Assembly (NCBI GenBank): GCA_964555645.1
Contig: CAZKTA010000033.1
Coordinates: 1-19,186, forward strand
DNA: 19,186 bases
Direction of reading: 5' to 3'
Source: DTLC01 sp964555645
GTDB lineage: Bacteria > Verrucomicrobiota > Verrucomicrobiia > Limisphaerales > DTLC01
Each line of letters opens with the position of its first letter. Within the stretch, counting starts at the first letter, position 1. Positions 1-8,142 of the stretch are shown here, piece by piece. The translations under genes and the position numbers were made by a program. Below the pieces are notes generated by a model. The model saw nothing but the letters and a program-made list of their open reading frames with translations, was not told the origin of the DNA and did no database searches.

Positions 1-93
1 AAGACAACAACGATGAGGCTTTGGAGATTCATAGCGCGTGGTGCTGACACCTAACTATTTATTTGTATTGATTCCTTTCAAGCTAAGTTGGTA

Positions 94-125
94 TTGGGCG
101 GCAAACATTGAGTTGCCAAACCCAA
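94..125. other. Bulged hairpin upstream of the integrase
   Basis: Two nested 5-bp stems, TTGGG (94-98) with CCCAA (121-125) and GGCAA (100-104) with TTGCC (113-117), separated by unpaired bases (C on one side, AAA on the other) around an 8-base loop. It lies about 50 bases before the integrase start. The bulged form resembles folded recombination sites in general shape, but the conserved 7-base core sequences of attC sites are not in the right places. It could equally be a chance structure or a regulatory hairpin. Confidence 0.3.
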
Positions 126-662
126 TGCTGAAAAGACGTTACGAGCACTGGAAAGGGCTGTCAAGGCCACAAAACATGCACGATGAATGCGGTAACGAGG
201 CTTGGGACAAACCGGTCCCGAATCCCAGGCTCAAATTGTTGGATCAGGTGCGGCAGGTGATGCGGCTGCACCGTTACTCGCTCCACACGTAGCGGGCGTA
301 TGTGGATTGAGTGGTGCGGTATGTGCGGTTTCACCGGATGGAGTCGCGGGAGGAATTGACGCAGGAGCCGAAGGCCAAGGTGGAACTGTTTTTGAGCGAC
401 CTAGCGGTGGCTGGGCAGGTGTCTGCAAGCACCCAAAATCAGGCGTTCAATGCGCTGGTGTTTCTCTATCGGGAGGTGTTGCATCAGCCGCTGGAGGAGG
501 TGCAGGCGGTCCCTGCGGAACGGCCGGTACGCGTGCCTGTAGTATTAACGGTAAAGCAGGCCCGGCAGGTGATTGCGGCCATGAGCGGCCCGGCGCAACT
601 GGTGGTCAAGCTTCTCTACGGCAGCGGGCTGCGGCTGTTGGAGGCGCTGCAGTTGCGGGTTC

Positions 663-675
663 ACCCCGTGAGATA
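663..675 (+). repeat. Left inverted repeat of the GIY-YIG element
   Basis: Thirteen bases, ACCCCGTGAGATA, whose exact reverse complement is at 932-944. The arm sits 7 bases upstream of the ATG of the nuclease gene. With one mismatch the match can be stretched by two further bases outward. Confidence 0.85.
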
Positions 676-682
676 AACGGAT

Positions 683-946
683 ATGCCAACTTACTGCTAT
701 GTGTATGTGCTGCGTTCAATCAAGGATGGCCAGTTTTACGTTGGTTTGACCCGAGATTTGCGGGCGCGGTTGCAGACGCACAACAAGGGTTTGGTTGCTT
801 CCACAAAGCGCCGAGTGCCGCTGGAGCTGATCTACTGAGAGGGTTGTCTGAACGAGAGCGACGCCGCCAGACGGGAGAAATATCTCAAGAGTGCATGGGG
901 AAAACGCTATCTCAAGGGGCGGTTGCGGCAGTATCTCACGGGGTAA
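683..946 (+). pseudogene. Small GIY-YIG endonuclease (YhbQ/UPF0213-like) with an internal stop
   Basis: An 87-residue reading frame of the compact single-domain GIY-YIG nuclease family, which cuts DNA through a GIY-YIG fold. The first motif appears as YVYVLRS (residues 6-12) and the second as FYVGLT (18-23). The conserved arginine region is LRARLQTHN, and the C-terminal half has the family pattern ARREKYLK-x-x-WGKRYLK with the metal-binding glutamate at residue 65. Codon 52 (836-838) is TGA, where relatives continue with an aromatic or other residue before E-G; the frame is intact on both sides, so this looks like a single nonsense change. It would be inactive unless the stop is read through. 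The start is the first ATG after the left inverted repeat. It lies wholly inside the broken integrase gene and on the same strand. Confidence 0.85.
932..944 (-). repeat. Right inverted repeat of the GIY-YIG element
   Basis: Exact reverse complement of 663-675. It overlaps the end of the nuclease gene: the last four sense codons (Y-L-T-G) and the first base of the TAA stop lie within the arm, so the repeat is partly coding. The arm ends at the point where the host integrase frame resumes. Confidence 0.85.
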
Positions 947-1649
947 AAGATGTGGACTTTGGCATGAAACAATTAACGGTCCAGCACGGCAAAGGGGCCA
1001 AAGACCGGTACGCGCCGTTGGCGGAATCGCTGATTCCCGCCCTGGGCGAGCATTTGGCGCGGGTGCGCCTGCGGCATCAGGAGGATTTGCGAATGGGTTT
1101 GGGCGCGGTGTATTTGCCGGGGGGGGCTGGAGCGCAAGTATCCAAACGCTGCTCGGGACTGGCGCTGGCAATATGTGTTCCCTGCCCGGGATTTGTCGGT
1201 GGATCCGCGGACAGGTACCACGCGACGGCATCATTTGGACGAAGCGACCATTCACCGGGCAATCAAGACGGCGGTGGCGCGGGTGGGCATCGCCAAGCGG
1301 GTTAGTAGTCATACGTTTCGCCACAGTTTTGCGACGCACCTGTTGCAGCGGGGTGCGGACATCCGGACGATCCAGGAGTTGCTCGGGCATGAAGATGTGA
1401 GCACGACGATGATTTATACCCATGTGCTGAGGCAGGGCGGCCATGGAGTGCACAGCCCGTTGGATGATTTTGGGTTGTAACAAGGACGCCGCTGGCGCGA
1501 ACATCTCAGCGGTGTTGATCCGCCGACTGGCATGGTGACCCAAAGAGCGTCCGCCCTGACGCCGGGTGAGTTGAGTTTTTTGCGTGCAGCTACGAGTGCC
1601 CCGGCCGGAGCATTGACGTATTGTAGCTGGCGCAATAGGTTTAGCGTGC

Positions 1650-3812
1650 ATGTTCGAGCTTGTTGCGCCATACGAACCTGCTGGTGATCAGCCAGAGGCA
1701 ATTGCTGAGTTGACAGAAGGCATCCGTGCCGGCGCAAAACATCAAGTGTTGCTAGGTGTAACCGGCTCAGGCAAAACCTTCACAATTGCAAACGTCATCA
1801 AGAACGTTAGTAAGCCGACGCTGGTTATTTCGCACAACAAAACGCTTGCTGCACAGCTCTACGCTGAGTTCAAGTCGTTCTTCCCCAACAACGCGGTCGA
1901 GTTTTTTATCAGTTACTTCGACTACTACCAGCCCGAGGCGTATATACCGCAGACAGATACGTACATCGAGAAAGATTCTTCGATCAACGAGGAGATCGAG
2001 CGGATGCGACTTTCGACCATGAACAGTCTGTTTACGCGTCGGGACGTGATTGTTGTAGCGAGCGTGTCGTGCATCTACGGCATCGGCAGCAAAGAAGACT
2101 ACGAGGAAATGCTGATCGGATTGCATGTGGGTGAACCGATTGGACGCGAAACTTTTCTCGAACGGCTTATTGCGCTGCAGTACGAGCGGAACGACATCGA
2201 GTTTGTCCGGGGCAAGTTCCGCGTGCGCGGTGACACTGTTGAGGTGTGTCCTGCCTATACCGAAGACGCACTGCGCGTGGAGTTTTTTGGTGAGTTGATT
2301 GATCGGCTCACGCGGTTCGACCCGCTCACCGGACACCGAATTGAAGAGGTCGAGACAACAATAATTTTTCCCGCCAAACAGTTCGTTACGCCTGAGCACA
2401 AGCTAAAAAGTGCACTCGAGTCCATTCGCGAGGAATTGCGCCAGCGGATCGAATGGTTCGAAAAACAGGGCAAACTGCTCGAAGCGCAACGAATCAAGAT
2501 GCGGACCGAGTACGACCTAGAGATGCTCGAGCAGACCGGTTACTGCCACGGCATTGAGAATTACTCGCGGCACATTGCCGGCAGACCGCCCGGGTCGCGC
2601 CCATGCACTTTGCTCGATTTTTTTCCGCGCGATTACTTGCTCGTCATAGACGAGTCGCACGCAACGATCCCACAACTGCGCGGCATGTTCGAAGGCGATA
2701 GGTCGCGCAAACAGGTCTTGGTTGATTACGGGTTCAGGCTGCCAAGCGCGCTTGACAACCGGCCGTTGCGGTTTGACGAGTTCCAGGCGTTACAGGGCCA
2801 GACCATTTATGTGAGCGCGACGCCTGGCGAACGCGAGCTTGCTTGGGCACGCGCTGATGCGTTACGTCGTGCAGGCGCGCCTGTACCCACCGCATTCGAG
2901 CTTGAGGACCCGGCGCCGGGCGCGCCCGAGCTGTCGCTCGAAAAAGGGCCGTTCCCAGGTGTAGCCGAGCTTGTGGTGCGGCCAACCGGCCTGATCGATC
3001 CAAAGGTGACGGTCAAACCACTTCAGGGCCAGATTGACGATCTGATCGAGCAATGCCGCAAACGCGCCGAACGCAAAGAACGCGTGCTGGTCACAACGTT
3101 AACCAAGCGTACCGCTGAAGAACTGACCGATTACCTGCGTGACATTGGTATAAACGTGCAGTATTTGCACAGCGAGATAGACGCAATCGAACGGGTCGAG
3201 ATATTGCGCGCGCTGCGCAAGGGCGAGTTTGACGTATTAATTGGCATCAACCTGTTGCGCGAGGGACTCGATTTGCCCGAGGTATCACTTGTGGCGATCT
3301 TGGATGCTGACAAAGAGGGGTTCCTCCGCAGCGAGACCAGCCTGATTCAGACCGCCGGACGCGCCGCGCGGCACCTGAACGGCGAGGTTATCCTGTATGC
3401 TGATGTGATGACCGACAGCATCAAAAGGTTCATCGCTATCACCGAGTACCGGCGCCAGAAACAGATCGCATACAACAAAAAACACGGTATCACACCCCGC
3501 AGCGTCAGCCGTGCAGTCGAGGAAAGCCTGGCAACCTACGAAACAAAACGTAAGCAGGCCGATTTGATGCTGCGCGAAGCCGGCATGGACGTTGACCTGA
3601 CAGCCACGATCCGTGAGCTTGAGGAAGAAATGTTTGCTGCGGCGAACAACCTCGAATTTGAAAAGGCTGCGCTTTTACGAGACCAGATTCGCGAGTTGAA
3701 ACGTACCCTAGCCGACAGTGAACCTGGGCATCAACAGCGACCTGCAGCACAAGTGAGCTATAGGTCAAGACCAAAGAGGCGCAAACCAAACCGCAACCAC
3801 ACGCCATTCTAA
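1650..3812 (+). CDS. uvrB: Excinuclease ABC subunit B (UvrB)
   Basis: DNA-damage recognition helicase of nucleotide excision repair; it receives lesion-bearing DNA from UvrA and recruits UvrC to cut. It is 720 residues long against about 660-680 usually. The Walker A motif GVTGSGKT is at residues 36-43, the beta-hairpin region with FDYYQPEAY and the following YIEKD at about 89-110, the DESH box at 334-337, SATPGE at 389-394, and the motif VI arginine region QTAGRAAR at 567-574. A C-terminal UVR motif that binds UvrC covers about 654-688, followed by a basic tail. Residues about 401-437 (rich in Ala, Pro and acidic residues) are an insertion between the SATP motif and the conserved RPTGLIDP stretch. 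The start is the ATG giving the standard MFELVAPYEPAGDQP N-terminus; no strong Shine-Dalgarno sequence precedes it. No partner genes adjoin it, which is normal for uvrB. Confidence 0.98.
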   Translation: MFELVAPYEPAGDQPEAIAELTEGIRAGAKHQVLLGVTGSGKTFTIANVIKNVSKPTLVISHNKTLAAQLYAEFKSFFPNNAVEFFISYFDYYQPEAYIPQTDTYIEKDSSINEEIERMRLSTMNSLFTRRDVIVVASVSCIYGIGSKEDYEEMLIGLHVGEPIGRETFLERLIALQYERNDIEFVRGKFRVRGDTVEVCPAYTEDALRVEFFGELIDRLTRFDPLTGHRIEEVETTIIFPAKQFVTPEHKLKSALESIREELRQRIEWFEKQGKLLEAQRIKMRTEYDLEMLEQTGYCHGIENYSRHIAGRPPGSRPCTLLDFFPRDYLLVIDESHATIPQLRGMFEGDRSRKQVLVDYGFRLPSALDNRPLRFDEFQALQGQTIYVSATPGERELAWARADALRRAGAPVPTAFELEDPAPGAPELSLEKGPFPGVAELVVRPTGLIDPKVTVKPLQGQIDDLIEQCRKRAERKERVLVTTLTKRTAEELTDYLRDIGINVQYLHSEIDAIERVEILRALRKGEFDVLIGINLLREGLDLPEVSLVAILDADKEGFLRSETSLIQTAGRAARHLNGEVILYADVMTDSIKRFIAITEYRRQKQIAYNKKHGITPRSVSRAVEESLATYETKRKQADLMLREAGMDVDLTATIRELEEEMFAAANNLEFEKAALLRDQIRELKRTLADSEPGHQQRPAAQVSYRSRPKRRKPNRNHTPF

Positions 3813-3868
3813 AAGGCAACCCTCACCGGGTTTAGTCTGGGTACGTCACAGTGCCATTGCATTGATGA

Positions 3869-4345
3869 TGTGATGGCGGCCCTAAAAACCTTTGCGAAAT
3901 TGACATGCATCAGAACGCGCTCACGTTTGCCGGCGCATTGGCAGTTACAAATCTAGGGGGTGAACTATCAGCCGGTGACACTTTTAAGCTGTTCAGCGCG
4001 CCCACATTTACTGGCGCATTTGCCAGTGTGATTCTCCCACCACTTAACAGCGCACTCGCGTGGGACACGAGCGCGCTACACACGGCGGGGACAATCAAAG
4101 TAGTCGCACTCACGCCGCCGTTGATCACCGGCGTGCAGTTATTCGGTGGTGACATCGTTGTCACTGGCACGGGCGGTATGCCGGCCGGTGCGTACATTGT
4201 GTCGGCTTCAACTAACATTGCACTGCTGGTGGCATTTCGGGTGCCGATTGCAACCAACAGGTTCAACGAGGCCCGCAGGTTCGCCTTCAGGAACGCCGTG
4301 AGTCATGTTGAACGGCAAAAGTTTTACCTGTTGCCTGTGCCGTAA
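3869..4345 (+). pseudogene. 3' remnant of a secreted autotransporter-repeat-type protein
   Basis: The open frame runs from 3869 (after a stop at 3866-3868) to the TAA at 4343-4345; the first ATG is at 3905. It has no signal peptide and starts mid-domain. The readable part (ALTFAGALAVTNLGG, GDTFKLFSAPTFTGAF, LAWDTSALHTAGTIKVV) matches the last beta-strands of autotransporter-associated repeat proteins, which are large exported proteins frequent in Verrucomicrobiota. It is followed by a tail of the type A-Y-I-V-S-A-S-T-N-I ... F-Y-L-L-P-V-P that ends many secreted proteins of this phylum. The front of the gene, normally hundreds of codons, is missing, with uvrB ending 56 bases before the open frame. 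I read it as a truncated, non-functional remnant; expression of a short fragment cannot be excluded. The family call is by recognised pattern, not by search. Confidence 0.6.
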
Positions 4346-4436
4346 AGAGCAGGCCTCGCCGGCGTAACGCGCTGCAAAACCTGCAAGTTTTGGCTTGACC
4401 CTGCTTGGGCAGAATGCCGAGCTATTGGGAAAGACC

Positions 4437-5789
4437 ATGACAAAACACTTCTCCATCTCACGCAGGGCGTTTTTGCGTCGTTGTGCAGCAACTGCTGCTG
4501 CAGCAGGGTTGCCAACATGGTTCGTTGTGCGCCAAGTTACCGAAGCTGCTGAACAGCAAACGCGCCTGCCATTAGCGCTAAATGACCGCCCGAATATCGC
4601 GCTAATTGGTTGTGGAGGCATCGGTATTGTTGATGGCTTAGTTGCAGCACGGTTCGGGAACCTGGTTGCGGTTTGCGACGTTGACGAAGCGCACCTTGCA
4701 CGTGCAGTGACGCGGTTTGGGCGCGGGGGATTTGTGCCTGAGAAATACACCGATTTCCGCAAGGTGCTCGACCGCAACGATGTGGATGTGATTGTCAATG
4801 CGACCCCGGACCATTGGCACACGTTGATCAACATCGGCGCTGCGTACGCCAAAAAACACATCTACGCGGAGAAACCGCTCACGCTCACAATAGACGAAGG
4901 CAAACGGCTCATCAAAGCTGTGCGGGCTAACAAGGTCGTGCTTCAGACCGGCACGCAACAGCGCAGTGATGCGCGGTTCAGACTCGCCTGCGAGCTTGTG
5001 CGGAACGGGCGCCTGGGCAGGCTCCACACAGTAACCGTTTACGTGCCAGCAGGGTTGCGTGCCGGACCGTTCAAGGCACAGCGTGTGCCAGAGGGATTGA
5101 ACTGGGATTTCTGGCTTGGCCAAGCGCCGAAGGTCGATTACATGCGCGAGCGGTGCCACGGCTCGTTCAGGTGGTGGTTCGAGTATGCGGGCGGGCCGAT
5201 GACAGATTGGGGCGCGCATCACAACGATATTGTCCGGTGGGCACTTGGCTTGGACGGCCCTGTAGCGGTTGAAGGCAAAGTTTTGGTCGAGCCGGTGCCA
5301 GGGGGTTACAATACACCGCCCGAGTTTGAGGCTGAGCTGGTTTGGCCAAACGGCGTCCGACACATCGTCAAGACCACAACCGCGGACAGTCCGTTTGGAG
5401 AGATTCTTGACCCGGCCGGTCAGCGAAACGGAATCAAGTTCGAAGGAAGCGACGGCTGGCTTTGGGTGAACCGTGGTAACCTGAGCGCAAGCGACGACGA
5501 AATTTACATGACGCCGTTGCCTGACAATGCGGTTCGGTTGCCCGTTAGTACAGATCACATGGGGAACTTCTTCGATGCGGTGCGGAATAAGATAGACCCG
5601 ATCGCTTCGGTCACTGAAGGCCACCACTCAGCTGTGATTTGTCACCTTATCGCAATAGCAGTGCGCCTAGGCCGGAGACTGAAGTGGGACCCAGCACGCG
5701 GAAAATTTACTGGCGAAGGCGCAAAAGAAGCCAACGCGCAACTTGCACGCCAGATGCGCAAGCCTTACGACTACAGCTTTGTTTCCTGA
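4437..5789 (+). CDS. Tat-exported Gfo/Idh/MocA-family oxidoreductase
   Basis: A 450-residue NAD(P)-dependent dehydrogenase or related sugar-modifying enzyme. The N-terminus has a twin-arginine signal (SRRAFLRR, then an Ala-rich stretch), so it is probably folded in the cytoplasm and exported to the periplasm. A Rossmann fold follows, with IALIGCGGIGIVDG holding the GxGxxG nucleotide-binding loop and CDVDEAHLARA after strand two. AEKPLTLTIDEGKRLIKA contains the EKP motif typical of the family, and GGPMTDWGAHHNDIVRWAL carries the conserved Asp/His active-site region of the C-terminal domain. The ATG at 4437 is preferred over an in-frame upstream start at 4395 because it places the twin-arginine motif correctly and has GGGA about 8 bases before it. 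Such enzymes are very abundant in Verrucomicrobiota and Planctomycetota; the substrate cannot be deduced. It stands alone and converges with the following gene, 21 bases apart. Confidence 0.93.
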   Translation: MTKHFSISRRAFLRRCAATAAAAGLPTWFVVRQVTEAAEQQTRLPLALNDRPNIALIGCGGIGIVDGLVAARFGNLVAVCDVDEAHLARAVTRFGRGGFVPEKYTDFRKVLDRNDVDVIVNATPDHWHTLINIGAAYAKKHIYAEKPLTLTIDEGKRLIKAVRANKVVLQTGTQQRSDARFRLACELVRNGRLGRLHTVTVYVPAGLRAGPFKAQRVPEGLNWDFWLGQAPKVDYMRERCHGSFRWWFEYAGGPMTDWGAHHNDIVRWALGLDGPVAVEGKVLVEPVPGGYNTPPEFEAELVWPNGVRHIVKTTTADSPFGEILDPAGQRNGIKFEGSDGWLWVNRGNLSASDDEIYMTPLPDNAVRLPVSTDHMGNFFDAVRNKIDPIASVTEGHHSAVICHLIAIAVRLGRRLKWDPARGKFTGEGAKEANAQLARQMRKPYDYSFVS

Positions 5790-5810
5790 CGCTGCGGGGT
5801 GGATGAATCC

Positions 5811-7571
5811 CTAGTCTCGACGCGGTATCCGCTCAGGTGTAACGTTCGTGCCGAGTGCTTCAAACGTCTCACGCCTCAGGTAATGGACAATGGGCTGGTA
5901 TTGGCCCAGCCAGCCGTTGGTTGTGTTGCGCCCGAGCAGCGACCGATCATAGCAGCGGCTTGCCCAGTCAGTGGCCCAAGTCAGGTTGGTTTCATGCGGG
6001 GTTTTCTCGAAACTCCATTCCGGCATTACGCTCATCCAGCGTATTGTCCAGCTAACGCGTGCGACCGGTCCCCAGTTTACCCATGTAACGCCGTTGCTCG
6101 GGTAAGCGTTTATCGGACGATCTTCCGGACGTGAAAACACAATCACATATCGCCGCTGGGCATCGGTTAGTATATCCTCGTCACAAATCGAGTACAGCGC
6201 TGCGCCACAAAAACCGTCCTTCTTTGGCCAAGCCTGGCTGTAAGCGGTAAGCGACCAGTACCGTGCCTGTGCGGCGGTCATACGCGCTTCACCATTTCGT
6301 GTGCGCGGCGTGGTCGGCAACTTGCCCGTTAGAACAACTACCTTGCCCGAGCCCAGCGACATGCCGCGGGTCAGGTAATTGATGTAATTGCAGCACGTGG
6401 CCGAGTTTTCATAATTGCCAGGAGGCGGCACGTCCTCGCCCCGTCCCGCCGCGCCTAGGTCAATGCGCCGCACGTAATCCGCGTCGAACAACGCCGTGGC
6501 CCTTGCAATACCCGACATGATGCTGCGAAAGATACCGAACATCTTGTCCCAGCCTACCTCAAGAATATGGGGCGGCGGATCAACGGGTTTAGTGGCGGCT
6601 GCAGGTTCAGTTCGATTCATTCGTGCCGCGTGTGCACTAAAATCAGCCTTTACAAAGTAACGGCGTCCATCTGGCAGTTGATAGTAAACCTTGGGCAACG
6701 ACACGCCGGCCAAGGGACCGCACCCGTTATCCGGCAGATAGTACCGAATCCATAGACAGCCGTGATCCCAGAAACCCTTGCCCTGGCCTTGCGTTTGGCC
6801 ATATCGCCATGGCCCGCGATATACCAATGCACCGCCATACCTATGATTGCCGGGGGCACGATAGGCCGGCGGCTTGAAGGCAGGTTCCAGTTCGACCGGA
6901 TTGCCAATTGCGAGTGTGAATTCAACCCGGTACCGTCTATTTGTGGCCGTCCTGTCTGCGCCGACGCGAAACGGGTTTATGCTGCCTGGTTCTGGCTCGA
7001 TATCGGCATCCACAATTGGCACCTCACCCACACCGATGTACCCGTTCCGATACGCCTCGGGATGAAACGGGGGCGTGATCTGGATTGAGAAAAACCTGCA
7101 GCGCGGGAATTCCCCTTCAACAATCACTTTGCTGCCGAAAGGCGCGTAAAGTGTGGGCAAAATAATGTACGTGCAATGCGGGTCTGGGAAATACCCGTAC
7201 AACGCGTTGAAGTCAACGGGCTTGGCTTCGCGCACCATCCATTGTTCTTCGGGGCGGATCTCGTCTGGTGAAACCAAGCAGAAGTTTCTGAATTCGGAGA
7301 AAATCATTCCGTCTGGCAGCAAATGGCTAGGTATCTCCGGATTTGTCTTGCCATCAAGCCAATTACGAATGTGGTCCTCCAGCGCATCAGACAAGCGCGC
7401 TGCTTCGGCTATTACCACGTTGCGGTCAGTAAAGCATGGGAATGGGGGCGGTTTGGGTAGCATCGCGCGGATAACTGTCTTGCATCCACCCAAAGGAAAC
7501 AACACCAAAAGCAACACTGCAACAAGCACAACAAACAGTTTCCAACGTCTGCGTATTTGTTTCGCCGACAT
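5811..7571 (-). CDS. Predicted lipoprotein of unknown family
   Basis: A 586-residue protein that I do not recognise. Residues 7-29 are a basic start followed by a strongly hydrophobic stretch ending in LGGC, a near-canonical lipobox with Cys30 as the lipidation site, so it is probably anchored in a membrane facing the periplasm. The mature part is rich in Pro, Tyr, Trp and Gly, with no further membrane segment. Conspicuous stretches are FSIQITPPFHPEAY, GVGEVPIVDADIEPEPGS, PFRVGADRTATNRRYRVEF, LPKVYYQLPDGRRYFVKADF and VIVFSRPEDRPINAYP. There are several Cys residues, including a CC pair in the motif ATCCNYINYLTRG. The middle reads like beta-sandwich sequence, and a link to DUF1254/DUF1214-type proteins crossed my mind, but I cannot support it. 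The start ATG has no clear Shine-Dalgarno sequence. Length, signal and continuous coding character make it a real gene. Confidence 0.85.
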   Translation of the reverse strand: MSAKQIRRRWKLFVVLVAVLLLVLFPLGGCKTVIRAMLPKPPPFPCFTDRNVVIAEAARLSDALEDHIRNWLDGKTNPEIPSHLLPDGMIFSEFRNFCLVSPDEIRPEEQWMVREAKPVDFNALYGYFPDPHCTYIILPTLYAPFGSKVIVEGEFPRCRFFSIQITPPFHPEAYRNGYIGVGEVPIVDADIEPEPGSINPFRVGADRTATNRRYRVEFTLAIGNPVELEPAFKPPAYRAPGNHRYGGALVYRGPWRYGQTQGQGKGFWDHGCLWIRYYLPDNGCGPLAGVSLPKVYYQLPDGRRYFVKADFSAHAARMNRTEPAAATKPVDPPPHILEVGWDKMFGIFRSIMSGIARATALFDADYVRRIDLGAAGRGEDVPPPGNYENSATCCNYINYLTRGMSLGSGKVVVLTGKLPTTPRTRNGEARMTAAQARYWSLTAYSQAWPKKDGFCGAALYSICDEDILTDAQRRYVIVFSRPEDRPINAYPSNGVTWVNWGPVARVSWTIRWMSVMPEWSFEKTPHETNLTWATDWASRCYDRSLLGRNTTNGWLGQYQPIVHYLRRETFEALGTNVTPERIPRRD

Positions 7572-8142
7572 GATTTAGCTGGCTTTCTGAATACAGCTTG
7601 TGCCTCGGTGATCAACAAAAGCAAGATGCCATAACTCGATTTCGGCTTTAACAGACCATGCATTGCCCAACACCGTTGCGTGAAGCTGTGACAATCCAGA
7701 GTCTCAAACAGGCGTTGACGCCAACACCAGATCAATGATCGCCCTGGACCCATAGATGTTTTGCGGCGGACGAAAATCTAAGCGCCATTATGCATCTGAT
7801 AGCTGCTGTCAACCAATACTTGCACTGGACAGGCTTAACGCGTCACAAATTGCTCTGCTAGCCTGACTCAAACCCGCATGCACCAAGAGCGCAACCCCTG
7901 ACTCCAAAGTGCCACAACGTCAAACTTTGTTTGCACACAGCACCATGGGTTTGTAACAACCCTAGAACACAGCCGCCACAGCTTGTGAACAGCATCATCC
8001 GTTGGCACCGTTTAGCCTTGGATAACGTTGCGTAGTCCACCACAAACGTTGAACTGGTAAACTCGAATAGCACCAGCGCTATAGTACAGACCTCTGGCCA
8101 AGCCCGTCGGCCTTGCGTTTGTGTGCCATACACGGGAACAAA
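7572..8142. other. Gene-poor intergenic region
   Basis: About 570 bases between the start of the lipoprotein gene and the terminator of the duplicated secreted protein gene. A 91-codon frame on the - strand (7858-8133) has no recognisable motif and an unusual residue mix, and I do not call it. The promoter of the lipoprotein gene should lie in the low-coordinate part, but I see no convincing -35/-10 pair. No tRNA or repeat was found. Confidence 0.6.

Larger units (their letters stand above)
661..944 (+). mobile_element. 284-bp GIY-YIG insertion element bounded by 13-bp inverted repeats
   Basis: The integrase reading frame stops making sense after 660 and resumes at 945. Joining base 660 to base 945 recreates the expected conserved integrase stretch LRVKDVDF with no other change, so 661-944 is an insertion of 284 bp. 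It carries one small gene for a GIY-YIG nuclease and little else. Perfect 13-base inverted repeats lie at 663-675 and 932-944. The four bases GGGT occur at both junctions (657-660 and 941-944), which may be a target duplication or only chance. No transposase is encoded inside. The exact ends are ambiguous by a few bases because of the shared GGGT. Confidence 0.8.
176..1480 (+). pseudogene. intI: Integron-integrase-type tyrosine recombinase, broken in three places
   Basis: Remains of a site-specific recombinase. The N-terminal SAM-like domain, the box I arginine (GSGLR, codon 632-634), the box II motif HTFRHSFATHLL, the LGHEDVSTT motif and the catalytic tyrosine in TMIYTHV are all readable. 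The segment YLPGG-LERKYPNA-x-DWRWQYVFP followed by RRHH is the extra region that separates integron integrases from XerC/XerD. Three lesions break it: an in-frame TAG at 290-292 where the family has an acidic residue after LHT, a 284-bp insertion after codon 656-658, and a run of eight G at 1119-1126 where seven would keep frame. Correcting all three gives about 339 residues, the normal family length. The start at 176 is the first ATG giving a typical short N-terminus; an in-frame ATG lies further upstream at 38. No convincing attC site or cassette array was found beside it. Lesions are seen directly; the family call rests on recognised motifs. Confidence 0.9.

Noticed and set aside
49..55. 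ACCTAAC matching the attC-type RYYYAAC core
   Set aside because: No partner GTTRRRY core at a proper distance in the non-coding stretch; a 7-base degenerate match is expected by chance.
202..1305. 367-codon frame over the integrase region
   Set aside because: Glycine- and alanine-rich out-of-frame reading through most of its length; only the part from about 943 to 1118 is real integrase sequence.
3818..3832. Small 5-bp hairpin after uvrB as a terminator
   Set aside because: The stem is short and no T-run follows, so it is too weak to call.
4484..4504. CTG/CAG palindromic run in the oxidoreductase gene
   Set aside because: It encodes the alanine stretch of the Tat signal; the palindrome follows from alternating alanine codons.
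7858..8133. 91-codon - strand frame in the intergenic gap
   Set aside because: No motif, odd Cys-rich composition, no ribosome-binding site or neighbour support.
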